A DNA stretch of 64,000 nt from Nonomuraea rhodomycinica (GCF_013363995.1 NZ_JABWGO010000001.1:372001-436000), one strand, 5' to 3'. Shown: positions 15,410-24,753, counted from the first letter of the stretch. A program made the numbers and translations. The notes: a model not told the origin generated them from the sequence alone.

Positions 15410-17016
15410 ACGGGCACACGACCGAGCTGGTCATCTTCACGCTGCTGTTCCTCGTCGTCAGCGGCATGGGCTTCGTGGCCGCCCGCTGGCGGCGGCCCAA
15501 GGACATCGAGAGCCTGCACGAGTGGGGCCTCGGCGGCCGCAACTTCGGCTCGTGGATCACCTGGTTCCTCGTCGGCGGCGACCTCTACACGGCCTACACG
15601 TTCGTGGCCGTGCCGGCCCTGGTGTTCGGGGCGGGCGCGCTCGGCTTCTACGCGCTGCCGTACACGGTGGTCGTCTACCCGCTGGTGTTCCTGGTGCTGG
15701 CCCGCATGTGGTCGGTGTCGCACGTCCACGGGTTCGTCACGCCGGCCGACTTCGTCCGGGCCCGCTTCGGCTCGCCGACGCTCGCGCTGGTCATCGCCCT
15801 GACCGGGCTGGTGGCGACCATGCCGTACATCGCGCTCCAGCTCGTCGGCATCGAGGCCGTGCTCAAGGCCATGGGCATCACCGGCCACCTGCCGATCATC
15901 ATCGCGTTCGCCATCCTGGCCGCCTACACCTACCAGTCGGGCCTGCGCGCGCCGGCGCTGATCGCGTTCGTCAAGGACACGCTCATCTACATCGTGATCC
16001 TCGCCGCGGTCATCTACATCCCCGCCAAGCTGGGCGGCTGGGGCTCGATCTTCGACGCGGCCAAGGCCAAGTTCGACGCCAGCCCGAACCCGGCCGACGG
16101 CATCACGCTCACCGCCGCCAACCAGCTGCAGTACATCACGCTCGCGTTCGGCTCGGCGCTGGCGCTGTTCCTCTACCCGCACAGCCTCACCGGCGTGCTG
16201 GCCTCGAAGAACCGCGGCGTGATCAAGCGGAACATGGCGGCCCTGCCCGCCTACAGCTTCCTGCTCGGCCTCATCGCCCTGCTCGGCTTCATGGCCATCG
16301 CCGCGGGCACCAAGCCCGTCATCGGCGCCACCGGCAAGCCGGACACCAACACGATCATCCCCCGGCTGTTCGACCAGATGTTCCCCGACTGGTTCACCGG
16401 CATCGCGTACGCGGCCGTGGGCATCGGCGCGCTGGTGCCGGCGGCGATCATGTCGATCGCGGCGGCCAACCTGTTCACCCGCAACATCTACCGGGAGTAC
16501 CTCAACAAGCAGGCCACCGACGCCCAGGAGGCCAAGGTGTCCAAGCTGGTGTCGCTGGTCGTCAAGGTCGGCGCGGTGCTGTGCATCCTGCTGCTCGACC
16601 CGCAGTTCTCCATCGACCTCCAGCTCATCGGCGGCGTGATCATCCTGCAGACGCTGCCCGCCGTGGCGCTCGGCCTCTACACCCGCTGGTTCCACCGCGG
16701 CGGCCTCATCGCCGGCTGGGCGGCGGGCCTGGCGGCCGGCATGTGGATGCTGTACCTCATCCCGAACCCGGCCAACGGCAAGGCGCACTTCGGCGGGTCG
16801 GCGTTCGCGCTGAAGAACCTCGGCCTCGACACCCCCATGACGATCTACGCGGGCTTCCTCGCCCTCGCGGTCAACCTGGTGGTCTCCGTGCTGGCCACGC
16901 TGGCCTTCCGGGCGGCCAAGGTGGCCGAGGGCGAGGACGCCACGTCCCGCGACGACTACTTCGCCGACGAGGGCGACCCGCGGGTCAAGGAGCTCGACCT
17001 GTCGGCCGCGCACTGA
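15406..17016 (+). CDS. Sodium:solute symporter, monocarboxylate permease-like (copy 2)
   Basis: A 536-residue SSF transporter, the tandem paralogue of the protein at 13416-15026. It begins MNGHTTELVIFTLLF and keeps all the core motifs (GGRNFGSWITWFLVGGD, TPADFVRARFGS, AAANLFTRNIYREY). The main differences are in loops, including GATGKPDTNTIIP where copy 1 has a shorter insert. The separate promoter region suggests that the two copies are expressed under different conditions. A strong hairpin terminator follows. Confidence 0.9.
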   Translation: MNGHTTELVIFTLLFLVVSGMGFVAARWRRPKDIESLHEWGLGGRNFGSWITWFLVGGDLYTAYTFVAVPALVFGAGALGFYALPYTVVVYPLVFLVLARMWSVSHVHGFVTPADFVRARFGSPTLALVIALTGLVATMPYIALQLVGIEAVLKAMGITGHLPIIIAFAILAAYTYQSGLRAPALIAFVKDTLIYIVILAAVIYIPAKLGGWGSIFDAAKAKFDASPNPADGITLTAANQLQYITLAFGSALALFLYPHSLTGVLASKNRGVIKRNMAALPAYSFLLGLIALLGFMAIAAGTKPVIGATGKPDTNTIIPRLFDQMFPDWFTGIAYAAVGIGALVPAAIMSIAAANLFTRNIYREYLNKQATDAQEAKVSKLVSLVVKVGAVLCILLLDPQFSIDLQLIGGVIILQTLPAVALGLYTRWFHRGGLIAGWAAGLAAGMWMLYLIPNPANGKAHFGGSAFALKNLGLDTPMTIYAGFLALAVNLVVSVLATLAFRAAKVAEGEDATSRDDYFADEGDPRVKELDLSAAH

Positions 17017-17035
17017 TCCGTCCGGCACGGCCGCC

Positions 17036-17070
17036 GAGAGGCCCGTCTCCCCCGGGGAGGCGGGCCTCTC
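17036..17070. terminator. Strong hairpin terminator after symporter copy 2
   Basis: GAGAGGCCCG pairs with CGGGCCTCTC, and the inner CTCCCC/GGGGAG extends the stem to about 17 bp with one mismatch. It ends the symporter operon before the ABC exporter genes. Confidence 0.8.
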
Positions 17071-17134
17071 GCCGTTCCCAGGGCCGGGCGAAAACCCGTT
17101 GCGCACGCCCGCGCACGGACCGCAGGCTGGAGCG

Positions 17135-17854
17135 GTGGCCATCCTGGAGGCGACGCGCCTGGCGAAGCGGTTCGGGCCGGTGACGGCCGTCCACGACGTG
17201 AGCATCACCGTGGCCGAGGGCGAGGTGGCCGCGCTGCTCGGCCCCAACGGCGCGGGCAAGTCCACCACCCTGCACATGCTGCTCGGGCTCATCACGCCCG
17301 ACGCGGGCACGATCACCCTGTTCGGCATGGAGCTGGCCCGGCACCGCGTCGAGGCGCTGAGCCGGGTCAACTTCGCCGCCAGCTACGTCGACCTGCCCGG
17401 GCCGCTGCTGGTGCAGGAGGTCATCGACGTCTTCGCCCGCTTCTACGCCGTGCGCCGGCCGAAGGAACGGGTGGCCGAGATGATCGAGCTGCTGGAGCTG
17501 GGGCCGCTGCGCCGGCGGCGGCTGATGGACCTGTCGTCGGGGCAGCGCACCCGCGTCCAGCTCGCCAAGGCGCTGGTCAACGCGCCCCGGCTGCTCGTCC
17601 TCGACGAGCCGACGGCCAACCTCGACCCCGACGCGGGCGACCGGATCCGCGGCCTGCTGTCGCGGGTGGCCCGCGAGAGCGGCGCCGCGATGCTCATCAC
17701 CTCCCACAACATGCGCGAGGTCGAGCGGATGTGCGACCGGGTCCACTTCATGGCCGAGGGCCGCATCGTGGCCACCGGCAGCGCCGCCGAGCTGGCCGGC
17801 CACTACGGGGCCGAGGACCTGGAAGAGGTGTTCCTGAAGGTGGCACGCGGATGA
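17135..17854 (+). CDS. ABC exporter ATP-binding protein
   Basis: A 239-residue ABC ATPase with Walker A GPNGAGKST, Walker B LLVLDEPTANLD, the H-loop ITSHN, and an ABC signature written LSSGQRTR rather than LSGGQ. This change is found in some drug/antibiotic exporters. The GTG at 17135 fits the family start (MAILEATRLAKRFG); a TTG at 17099 would add 12 residues. Its stop overlaps the permease ATG, so the two form one exporter. Substrate unknown. Confidence 0.88.
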   Translation: MAILEATRLAKRFGPVTAVHDVSITVAEGEVAALLGPNGAGKSTTLHMLLGLITPDAGTITLFGMELARHRVEALSRVNFAASYVDLPGPLLVQEVIDVFARFYAVRRPKERVAEMIELLELGPLRRRRLMDLSSGQRTRVQLAKALVNAPRLLVLDEPTANLDPDAGDRIRGLLSRVARESGAAMLITSHNMREVERMCDRVHFMAEGRIVATGSAAELAGHYGAEDLEEVFLKVARG

Positions 17855-18702
17855 CGGCACTCCCCCTCCCGCCGGACCCCCGCCCGGCCCTGACGCTGGC
17901 GCCGCTGAGCTTCGCCGCCCGGCGCAGCCGCGTGCTCGGCGTCGTGCGGCGCGACTTCGCGGCGCTGCGCCGCAGCCCCATCCGCATCTTCGAGATCCTC
18001 TTCTGGCCGACGGTCGAGCTGCTGCTGTGGGGGTTCGTCACGCTGTTCCTGCGGACGCAGCGGGTGCCGTTCGTGGTGGCCTTCCTCCTCGGCGCGGTGC
18101 TGCTCTGGCAGGTGCTGCAGAAGGCCAGCAACGAGATCTCCATCGCCTTCCTGGAGGACATCTGGTCCCGCAACCTGCTCAACGTGCAGGTCAGCCCGCT
18201 GTCCAGCACCGAGTACCTCGTCGGGCTGGTGCTGTTCTCGCTGGGCAAGGTGGTCTTCGCGGTCGCGGTGATGGCCGGACTGGCCTACGCGCTCTACGGG
18301 TTCGGGGTGACCAGCCTCGGGGTGGGGCTGGTGCCGTTCATGGGGGTGCTGCTCCTGCTCGGCTGGTCGCTCGGGCTGGTCGGCATCGCCGCCGTGCTCC
18401 GCTTCGGCGAGAACGCGCAGGTCATCGCCTGGTCGCTGGTGTTCGTGGTGCAGCCGCTGGCCGGCATCTTCTACCCGGTGTCGGTGCTGCCCGCGCCGCT
18501 CCAGACGGTGTCGTGGTTCCTGCCCGCCTCGCACGTCTTCGAGGGGATGCGCACGGTGATGGCGGGCGGGGCCGTGCCCTGGGACCGGCTGGCGTGGGCG
18601 GGCGCGCTCGACGCCGGCTACCTGGCGCTCACGCTCGCGCTGTACGCGTGGGCGCTGCGTTACGCCCGCCGGCACGGGAAGCTGTCCCGCTTCGGCGACT
18701 GA
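17851..18702 (+). CDS. ABC-2 type exporter permease
   Basis: A 283-residue membrane protein with six predicted helices, an N-terminal cytoplasmic stretch and the ABC-2 features GIFYPVSVLPAPLQTVSWFLP and the SHVFEGMR end motif. It partners the ATPase with which it overlaps by ATGA. The combination resembles NodJ/drug-resistance exporters. Its 3' end overlaps a convergent gene by 43 bp. Confidence 0.87.
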   Translation: MTALPLPPDPRPALTLAPLSFAARRSRVLGVVRRDFAALRRSPIRIFEILFWPTVELLLWGFVTLFLRTQRVPFVVAFLLGAVLLWQVLQKASNEISIAFLEDIWSRNLLNVQVSPLSSTEYLVGLVLFSLGKVVFAVAVMAGLAYALYGFGVTSLGVGLVPFMGVLLLLGWSLGLVGIAAVLRFGENAQVIAWSLVFVVQPLAGIFYPVSVLPAPLQTVSWFLPASHVFEGMRTVMAGGAVPWDRLAWAGALDAGYLALTLALYAWALRYARRHGKLSRFGD

Positions 18703-19115
18703 TCACCCGGCCGCCTGCCGCCGGGACGGCGCAGGGGGACGGCGGAGGCCACCAGGAGGAGGCCGAGCAGCGCGTACAGGCCCGTCGCCCCCGCCACGGC
18801 GCCCGGCGGCTCGCCCGCGGGCGGCAGGAGGCGGGGCAGCCGCCCGGCCAGCTCCACCGCGAGGTCCAGCCGCAGCGCGAACAGCACCCCCACGGCGGCC
18901 AGCGGCGCCCCGCAGGCGAGCGCCGCCGGGCGCGACAGCCCGCGCAGCAGCGCGGCGACCGCCGCCACGGCGGCCAGCAGGCCGAGCCCGGCGGGCCCCG
19001 GGGCGAACGACGTGTAGGCGTCGCGCAGGGCGCGGGCGCCCGCCTCGGTCAGGTAGTACACGACCGGCAGGGCGGCCAGCCCCGCCGCGGTCCCGATCAC
19101 TCGACGCAGCGGCAC
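18660..19115 (-). CDS. Hypothetical four-helix membrane protein
   Basis: A 151-residue protein with about four hydrophobic segments (TAAGLAALPVVYYL, GLGLLAAVAAVAALL, LACGAPLAAVGVLFAL, GLYALLGLLLVASAV) and a basic C-terminal tail. The GTG start has only a weak ribosome site. It overlaps the 3' end of the permease gene by 43 bp in convergent orientation. No family recognised; codon bias and the alternating hydrophobic pattern support a real gene, perhaps with a less certain C-terminus. Confidence 0.55.
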   Translation of the reverse strand: MPLRRVIGTAAGLAALPVVYYLTEAGARALRDAYTSFAPGPAGLGLLAAVAAVAALLRGLSRPAALACGAPLAAVGVLFALRLDLAVELAGRLPRLLPPAGEPPGAVAGATGLYALLGLLLVASAVPLRRPGGRRPGDQSPKRDSFPCRRA

Positions 19116-19291
19116 GGCACCATGGTCGCGCGCCGAGCCCCCGCCGCGGGCCCGTTCGGCGGTTCGCGGCGGTTGGTGCCTGGTTGACGCGTCCTGGCCG
19201 ACGTCGACGCGCGCCTGGAGACGGCCGAGGCGCCCTGGTGGCCGATCGACTCGCTGTTCTCAGCACGTCGCCGGTCGGCCACCGGTCCCGA
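19116..19291. other. Intergenic region with a possible gene remnant
   Basis: No complete gene is seen. On the plus strand the frame from 19190 to about 19260 reads VLADVDARLETAEAPWWPIDSLF, cut into two here: VLADVDARLETAE then APWWPIDSLF. It looks protein-like but has a stop directly before it and no start, so it may be the decayed tail of a lost gene or chance. Confidence 0.2.
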
Positions 19292-20506
19292 TCAGGTCAG
19301 AAAGAGCTCGACGACGGGCACCAGGACGTCGGGGCGGCGCACCGGCAGCTCCAGCGTGAGCGTTCCGGGCGCCTGGCCGCCCATCCGGGTGTTCTGGGCC
19401 TCCTGGTCGGGGTCGGTCCTGACGAACCTGATCTCCGAGGCGTCGTTGAGCAACTGCGCGTAGCGCACCTTGCCCGCCAGCCCCGGCAGGTGCACGTGGC
19501 GCAGCGGCCAGCTGAACAGGTGCAGGTAGAGCCGGTCGCCGCGACGGGTGTAGCGGCAGTCGACGGGAGCGGTGTACTCGGCCGGGCCGCACCCGCGGAC
19601 GGAGCGCTCGTGCAGCTCCATCCAGCCGCCGATCCCGGCCAGCAACGCGGTGGCGCGCGGGTCGATGCGCCCGCGCCCGTCAGGGCCGACGTTGAGCAGC
19701 AGGTTGCCGCCCTTGGAGACCCCGTCGACCAGCATCCTCACCAGCAGGTCGGCGCTCTTGTAGTCGAGGTTGTCACGGTCGTAGCCCCAGCTGCCGTTCA
19801 GCGTCTGGCAGGCCTCCCACAGGCCGGGCATGGGCGCGGAGGGCTGGTACTGCTCGGGGGTGACGAAGTCGCCGGGAATCCCGAGTCGGTCGTTGACGAG
19901 GATGTCAGGTTGCAGGTCGCGCACCATCGCCAGCAGTTCCTTCGAGCCCCAGTCCTCGGGGCCCTTACCGCCCCACCATTCGCTCCGGCCGGCGTAGGAG
20001 AAGTCGAAGAAGAGATAGTCGATGCTCCCATAACGCGTCAGGAGTTCCCTGACCTGGCCGTGCAGGTATCGCCGATACACCGAGATGTCACGTTCGGCCA
20101 GGGGGCGGACATCCCGCAGGGGATGGGTTCCGTCCACGGGGAACTCCGGGTGGTGCCAGTCGATCAGCGAATGGTAGAAACCCACCTTCAACCCCTCGGC
20201 GCGGCACGCCGCCACGAACGGTTCGACCAGGTCACGGCGGGCCTTGTAGTCCGTCAGGTCGCTGTCCCACAGGCAGAATCCGTCGTGGTGCTTGGTGGTC
20301 AGGACGGCGTAGCGCATGCCCGCCGCCCTCGCGGTCCGCGCCCACTCGGCGGGGTCGTACAGGTCCGGCGAGAAATGGTCGACGTAGGGCTGGTATTGGG
20401 CGTCGGTCAGTTTCTCGCGCGTCTTCACCCACTCGTGCCGGGCCGCCAGCGAGTACGGGCCCCAGTGCACGAACATTCCGAAACGATCATTGACGAACCA
20501 GTTCAT
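19292..20506 (-). CDS. Alpha-L-fucosidase (GH29)
   Basis: A 404-residue GH29 enzyme, which removes terminal alpha-L-fucose with retention. The family opening FGMFVHWGPYSLAARHEW, the TTKHHDGFCLWDS motif and the candidate nucleophile region IDYLFFDFS are clear; NLLLNVGPDGRGRID closes the barrel and a beta-sandwich follows. There is no signal peptide, so it should act inside the cell on imported oligosaccharides. It lies 6 bp downstream of the second ABC permease and ends the importer operon. This context fits uptake of a fucosylated oligosaccharide followed by hydrolysis. Confidence 0.93.
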   Translation of the reverse strand: MNWFVNDRFGMFVHWGPYSLAARHEWVKTREKLTDAQYQPYVDHFSPDLYDPAEWARTARAAGMRYAVLTTKHHDGFCLWDSDLTDYKARRDLVEPFVAACRAEGLKVGFYHSLIDWHHPEFPVDGTHPLRDVRPLAERDISVYRRYLHGQVRELLTRYGSIDYLFFDFSYAGRSEWWGGKGPEDWGSKELLAMVRDLQPDILVNDRLGIPGDFVTPEQYQPSAPMPGLWEACQTLNGSWGYDRDNLDYKSADLLVRMLVDGVSKGGNLLLNVGPDGRGRIDPRATALLAGIGGWMELHERSVRGCGPAEYTAPVDCRYTRRGDRLYLHLFSWPLRHVHLPGLAGKVRYAQLLNDASEIRFVRTDPDQEAQNTRMGGQAPGTLTLELPVRRPDVLVPVVELFLT

Positions 20507-20512
20507 GAGAGA

Positions 20513-21379
20513 TCATCCCTTGAGGGCGCCCGACGACAGTCCATGCACGAACGAGCGCTGGAAGAACAGGAACACGATCACCGACGGCAGCAGCGCCAGC
20601 AACGAGGCCGCCATCACCACCCCGGGCGTGACGATCGGGTCGATCCGCAGCGTGCGCAGGGCCAGCGGCAGCGTGTAGGTCGAGGAATCGCCGGCCACCA
20701 GCATCGGCAGCAGGTACTGGTCCCAGATCATGGTGAACCCGAACACTCCGATGACGCCCAGCGCCGGACGGCACATCGGCAGGATGATCTGGGCGAAGAT
20801 CCGCAGCTCACCCGCGCCGTCGATCCGCGCCGCCTCCTCCAGCTCGCGCGGCACGTCCCGCATGAACTCCGTCATGACCAGGATGGAGAACGCCCACGCG
20901 CCCACCGGCACGATGATCCCGGCCAGCGTGCCGATCAGGTTGATGTGCAGCACCGGCAGGTCGGAGAGGATCAGCGACAGCGGGATCGCGAGGATCTCCT
21001 CCGGCAGCATGAGCGTGGCCAGGATCGCCACGAACACGATCGTCATGAACGGGAAGCGCTTGCGGGCCAGCGCGTAGGAGGCCAGCGTCGAGACGACCAC
21101 CTGCAGCAGCAGCCCGAACCCGACCACGAAGAAGGAGTTCAGCAGGTACTTCAGCACCCCGTGGTCGACGGCGACCGCGAAGTTGTCCAGCGTCGGGCGC
21201 GAGGGCACGACGCTGAGCTGCGTCGGATCGGAGACGTGGTTGAAGGCGCCGACGAGCAGCGCCAGCAGCGGCCCGGCGAACACCACCAGGACGAGCGCGC
21301 CGACGACGGCTTTGAGCAGCCGCGCCTGCGGCGTCCTGCTCTCCTTGAGCCCGAGTGCGGTCTCGCTGGCCGCGCTCAT
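20513..21379 (-). CDS. Sugar ABC importer permease (MalG-like)
   Basis: A 288-residue CUT1-type permease with six helices and the EAA loop EEAARIDGAGELRIF that contacts the ATPase. The ATG overlaps the stop of the first permease (ATGA). It ends with FFQRSFVHGLSSGALKG, the usual C-terminus of MalG-like proteins. No dedicated ATPase gene is present in this operon; in actinomycetes such importers often share MsiK, encoded elsewhere. Confidence 0.92.
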   Translation of the reverse strand: MSAASETALGLKESRTPQARLLKAVVGALVLVVFAGPLLALLVGAFNHVSDPTQLSVVPSRPTLDNFAVAVDHGVLKYLLNSFFVVGFGLLLQVVVSTLASYALARKRFPFMTIVFVAILATLMLPEEILAIPLSLILSDLPVLHINLIGTLAGIIVPVGAWAFSILVMTEFMRDVPRELEEAARIDGAGELRIFAQIILPMCRPALGVIGVFGFTMIWDQYLLPMLVAGDSSTYTLPLALRTLRIDPIVTPGVVMAASLLALLPSVIVFLFFQRSFVHGLSSGALKG

Positions 21380-22305
21380 TCCCTCTCCCTCCGTCTGAGG
21401 ACGGACACGACGACGGTCAGCAGCAGCGTGGCCAGGAACAGCAGCACGGCGCCCGCGGAGGCCACGCCCAGCCGGTTCTGCTCCAGGCCCAGCTTGGTGA
21501 TCAAGGTCATGACCACCTCGGTCGAACCGTTCGGCCCGCCGTTGGTCAGCAGGTAGACCTCGGTGAAGACCCGGAGGCCGCGGATGGCCGCCAGGATGAA
21601 CAGGATCGAGAACACCGAGCGCAGCCCCGGCAGCGTCACGTGCAGCAGCCGCCGCCACCGGGACGCGCCGTCGACGAACGCGGCCTCGTACAGGTCCCTG
21701 TTCACCCCGGCCAGCCCGGCCAGGAAGATCATCATGTCGTACGGCGCGCCCCGCCAGATCCCCGTGGCGATGACCGAGGCCATCGAGGTGTGCGGGTCGT
21801 TGATGAACCCCGAGGGTCCGAGCCCGACCAGGCCGAGCAGGGAGTTCAGCATGCCGTCGGCGGTCGGGTGGTACATGATCCGCCACAGCTCGGCGATGAC
21901 CGCCATCGGCACCACGACCGGAAGGAACGCCGCCGACCTGATGAAGCTCAGCCTGCGGCTGCGCCCCTCCATCAGCAGCGCGAGCACCAGCCCGAGCACC
22001 ATCGAGCCGGCCGTCTGGCACACCGCGAGCAGGACGGTGTGCCAGGCGGCCTGCCGGAAGCCGTCGGAGGTGACGACCTTGACGTAGTTGTCCTGGCCCA
22101 CCCACTGGTTGCCGAGGAAGGGCTGCACGTCCTGGAAGGACATGACCAGGGCGTTGCCCATGGGGATGAACTTGAAGTACAGGAACAGGATGAGCGCGGG
22201 GGCCAGGAACAGCCACGGAACGACCCAGGACCCGGTCCGCCCGCTCCGCCCGCTCACGCGCTCCTGCCCGGCCCGAGCGACCGGTTCGACCTCCACCGCC
22301 GTCAT
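21376..22305 (-). CDS. Sugar ABC importer permease (MalF-like)
   Basis: A 309-residue CUT1-type permease with six helices. The EAA loop reads YEAAFVDGASRWRRLLHVTLP, shown here as YEAAFVDGAS plus RWRRLLHVTLP. It overlaps both neighbours: the binding protein upstream and the second permease downstream, each by four bases, giving a tightly coupled operon. It should form the heterodimeric channel with the downstream permease. Confidence 0.92.
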   Translation of the reverse strand: MTAVEVEPVARAGQERVSGRSGRTGSWVVPWLFLAPALILFLYFKFIPMGNALVMSFQDVQPFLGNQWVGQDNYVKVVTSDGFRQAAWHTVLLAVCQTAGSMVLGLVLALLMEGRSRRLSFIRSAAFLPVVVPMAVIAELWRIMYHPTADGMLNSLLGLVGLGPSGFINDPHTSMASVIATGIWRGAPYDMMIFLAGLAGVNRDLYEAAFVDGASRWRRLLHVTLPGLRSVFSILFILAAIRGLRVFTEVYLLTNGGPNGSTEVVMTLITKLGLEQNRLGVASAGAVLLFLATLLLTVVVSVLRRRERE

Positions 22306-23618
22306 GACGCGGCGACGCCCTGCTCGGCCAGGATCTCGGCGAGCTTGGTGTCCAGCTTCCGCAGCTCAGCCGTCAGGTCCAGGCCACAGTCGGCGACCAG
22401 GGCGTTGAGGGTGTCGGCGGCGGCCTGCCGTACGGGGGTCCAGTTGGGGATCGACGGCGGGTAGTGGCCCGAGCTCTGGTAGACGTCGGCGTAGGTCTTC
22501 CACCTCGGGTCGGGACGGACCTGGGTGATGTCGACGGTCTTGTTGACGGGCAGTTGCACGATGTAGGCGGTGTCGCCCTCCATGCCGATCTTCTGGCCCT
22601 CGGCGGAGACGGCGTAGGAGGCGAAGGCGTCCTGGCCCGCGTTGTTGGGCGAGCCCGCCATCAGGTAGATCGCGCCGCCCTCGGCGAGCACGTCGGCGTT
22701 CCTGGCGCCGCGGGGCATGGGCACGACCTCGTACTTGTCCTTGCCGAGCGACTTGTCGTAGCGGGGCATCAGGTAGGGGCCGACGACGTACATGCCGCTC
22801 TTGCCGGACTCGAACGTCTCGTTCGTCGGCGGGGTGTCCATGGTGACGGCGCCGGGCTGGATGACCTTGTCCTTGCACGCCAGGTCGCGGAACCACTGCG
22901 TGGCCGCGACCGACTCGGGGGTGGACATGGCGGGCTTGAACCTGCCGCCGCCCGCGCCGGCGACGAAGTCACCGCCACCCGCCCACAGGAAGTTGGAGAA
23001 GTACCAGGAGGCGTAGCCGCGCTTGGTCGACAACGGCGCGGCCAGCCCGTAGGTGTCATTGCGGCCGTTGCCGTCGGGGTCCTTCTCGGTGAACGCCTTG
23101 GCCAGGGCCGCCAGATCCGCCCAGTTCCGCGGCGGCTGCAATCCCAGCTTCTCCCGCCAGTCCTTGCGGATCAGCAGCGCCGTGGCCTGCGCGGAGTACG
23201 GCACGCCGTACTGCTTGCCGTCCACGCCCTTGCCGGAGGCGAGGGCGCGCTCGGACAGATCCGCGGCCCCGGCGAGCTTGGTGAGGTCGATCTCCCGGAG
23301 CAGGCCCTGGCTCTGCATCGTTCCGAGCTGCGCGGCGTCGTTCATGACGATGTCGGGCAGGTCCTTCTGGGCGGCCCGCTGCTGCATCTTCGTCTCGAAG
23401 TCGTCGAAGATCGCGGTCACCTTGACCTTGTAGCCGGTCGCCTTCTCGAACGCGGCGGCCAGCTTGAGCGTGCCCTGCTCGCCGGGTCCGCCGGGCGTGG
23501 TCCTGGTCCAGAGCTCGAGCGTGGCCTTGGCGTCCTGAGCGACACGGGTTCCGGCCGCGCCTGACGAACATGCTGTCAGCACCACCAAACATGTCAGCAT
23601 CGTGGAAGCGGTTCGCAT
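22302..23618 (-). CDS. Carbohydrate ABC importer substrate-binding lipoprotein
   Basis: A 438-residue extracellular solute-binding protein of family 1. The signal peptide ends in the lipobox LTAC with Cys17, so it is lipid-anchored outside the membrane. The mature part has the binding-protein pattern (LELWTRTTPGGPGEQ, FTEKDPDGNGRNDTYGL, NETFESGKSGMYVVGPYL). The ATG at 23618 was preferred because it starts the signal peptide; an AAGGAGAGG lies about 13 bases upstream, further than usual. It is the first gene of the importer-fucosidase operon. Confidence 0.9.
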   Translation of the reverse strand: MRTASTMLTCLVVLTACSSGAAGTRVAQDAKATLELWTRTTPGGPGEQGTLKLAAAFEKATGYKVKVTAIFDDFETKMQQRAAQKDLPDIVMNDAAQLGTMQSQGLLREIDLTKLAGAADLSERALASGKGVDGKQYGVPYSAQATALLIRKDWREKLGLQPPRNWADLAALAKAFTEKDPDGNGRNDTYGLAAPLSTKRGYASWYFSNFLWAGGGDFVAGAGGGRFKPAMSTPESVAATQWFRDLACKDKVIQPGAVTMDTPPTNETFESGKSGMYVVGPYLMPRYDKSLGKDKYEVVPMPRGARNADVLAEGGAIYLMAGSPNNAGQDAFASYAVSAEGQKIGMEGDTAYIVQLPVNKTVDITQVRPDPRWKTYADVYQSSGHYPPSIPNWTPVRQAAADTLNALVADCGLDLTAELRKLDTKLAEILAEQGVAAS

Positions 23619-23657
23619 ATGTGGACGACATCCTCTCCTTGGCAAGCGATTTCCCGG

Positions 23658-23686
23658 AAGGTAACGGTGGTGACGCTCGCCGTCAA
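23658..23686 (-). promoter_or_regulatory. Promoter of the sugar importer operon
   Basis: On the minus strand TTGACG (23686-23681) and TACCTT (23663-23658) are 17 bp apart, a good housekeeping promoter for the operon from 23618 to 19292. In the same divergent region ATGCC/GGCAT (23738-23753) is a short inverted repeat that might be a site for the nearby AraC-type regulator. Confidence 0.6.
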
Positions 23687-23772
23687 TGCTCCGATGAATA
23701 GACCATCAGGGAGAAAGTTGTGCCGCCATACGGGACTATGCCTTCCCAGGCATCCGATGAAAAGAGGACGAG

Positions 23773-24753
23773 ATGATCAAAGCGCTGCTGGTGATGGAGG
23801 AGCGCAGGCGGGCCGACGTGTACCCCGCGCACGTGCTGGAGAAGCTGGCTGACCTGGTCGAATGGCAGGCTCCCGCGATGACGCGCGAGCGGCTGGCCGC
23901 CGATCCCCGCGTGCTGTCCGAGGTGGAGATCCTGCTGTCCGGCTGGGGCGCGCCGGTGCTCGACGCCGGGCTGCTCGCCCACGCTCCGCGCCTGCGCGCG
24001 GTACTCGTGGCGGCGGGCTCGGTGCGCCCGCTGACCACGCCGGACTTCTGGGCGCTGGGCATCCCGATCGTCTCGGCCGCCTCCGCCAACGCGATCCCGG
24101 TGGCGCAGTTCACGCTGGCCCAGATCCTGCTGGCGCTCAAGCAGTTCCACCGGATCTCCCGCGAGCTCAAGGAGCTGGGCCGCTACCCGGACGAGGTCCG
24201 CGTGGCCGGGGCCTACCGGTCGCGGGTGGGGCTGCTCGGCCTGGGCGAGATCGGCCGCCTGGTCGCCTCCCACCTGCGCGCCTTCGACCTGGAGGTGGTC
24301 GCCTACGACCCGCACGCCCCCGCCGGGCTGGGCGTCCCGCTCCTCCCGCTGGCCGAGCTGTTCGAGACCTGCGAGGTCGTCAGTGTGCACGCCCCGCTGC
24401 TGCCGGAGACCACGGGCTTGGTCGGCGGCCCGCTGGTGGCGCGGCTGCGCGCCGGCGCGACGCTGATCAACACCGCCCGCGGCGCCGTCCTGGACGAACC
24501 GTCCGTGGTCGAGGTCCTGCGCGGGCGGCCCGACCTCACCGCGGTCCTCGACGTCACCTGGCCCGAGCCGCCGGAGCCGGGATCCCCGCTGTACGGCCTG
24601 CCCAACGTGGTCCTGACCCCGCACCTGGCCGGGGCGATGGGCGCCGAACGGGGCAGGATGGGCGAGCTGGTGCTGGAGGAGGTCGCCCGCCTGGCCGCGG
24701 GCGAACCGCTGCGGCACGCGGTGAGCCCGGCGCTGGCCGGCCTGCGGGCGTGA
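23773..24753 (+). CDS. D-isomer-specific 2-hydroxyacid dehydrogenase family protein
   Basis: A 326-residue NAD(P)-dependent dehydrogenase of the D-2-hydroxyacid family. The Rossmann motif is GLLGLGEIGRLVASH, followed by the acidic residue in VVAYDPHA; catalytic Arg lies in INTARGAVLDE and the His in LTPHLAGAMG. It may reduce an alpha-keto acid made during sugar breakdown. The start has AGAGGACGAG just upstream. It diverges from the importer operon and overlaps the AraC regulator gene (GTGA). Confidence 0.88.
   Translation: MIKALLVMEERRRADVYPAHVLEKLADLVEWQAPAMTRERLAADPRVLSEVEILLSGWGAPVLDAGLLAHAPRLRAVLVAAGSVRPLTTPDFWALGIPIVSAASANAIPVAQFTLAQILLALKQFHRISRELKELGRYPDEVRVAGAYRSRVGLLGLGEIGRLVASHLRAFDLEVVAYDPHAPAGLGVPLLPLAELFETCEVVSVHAPLLPETTGLVGGPLVARLRAGATLINTARGAVLDEPSVVEVLRGRPDLTAVLDVTWPEPPEPGSPLYGLPNVVLTPHLAGAMGAERGRMGELVLEEVARLAAGEPLRHAVSPALAGLRA

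Noticed and set aside
15391..17370. A 659-codon frame antisense to the second symporter
   Set aside because: The opposite strand encodes a conserved SSF transporter; the antisense product is a His/Asp/Arg-rich translation shadow.
19190..19265. Short peptide-like stretch ending near the fucosidase gene
   Set aside because: No start codon, stop directly upstream and no homologue recognised; kept only as a possible remnant.
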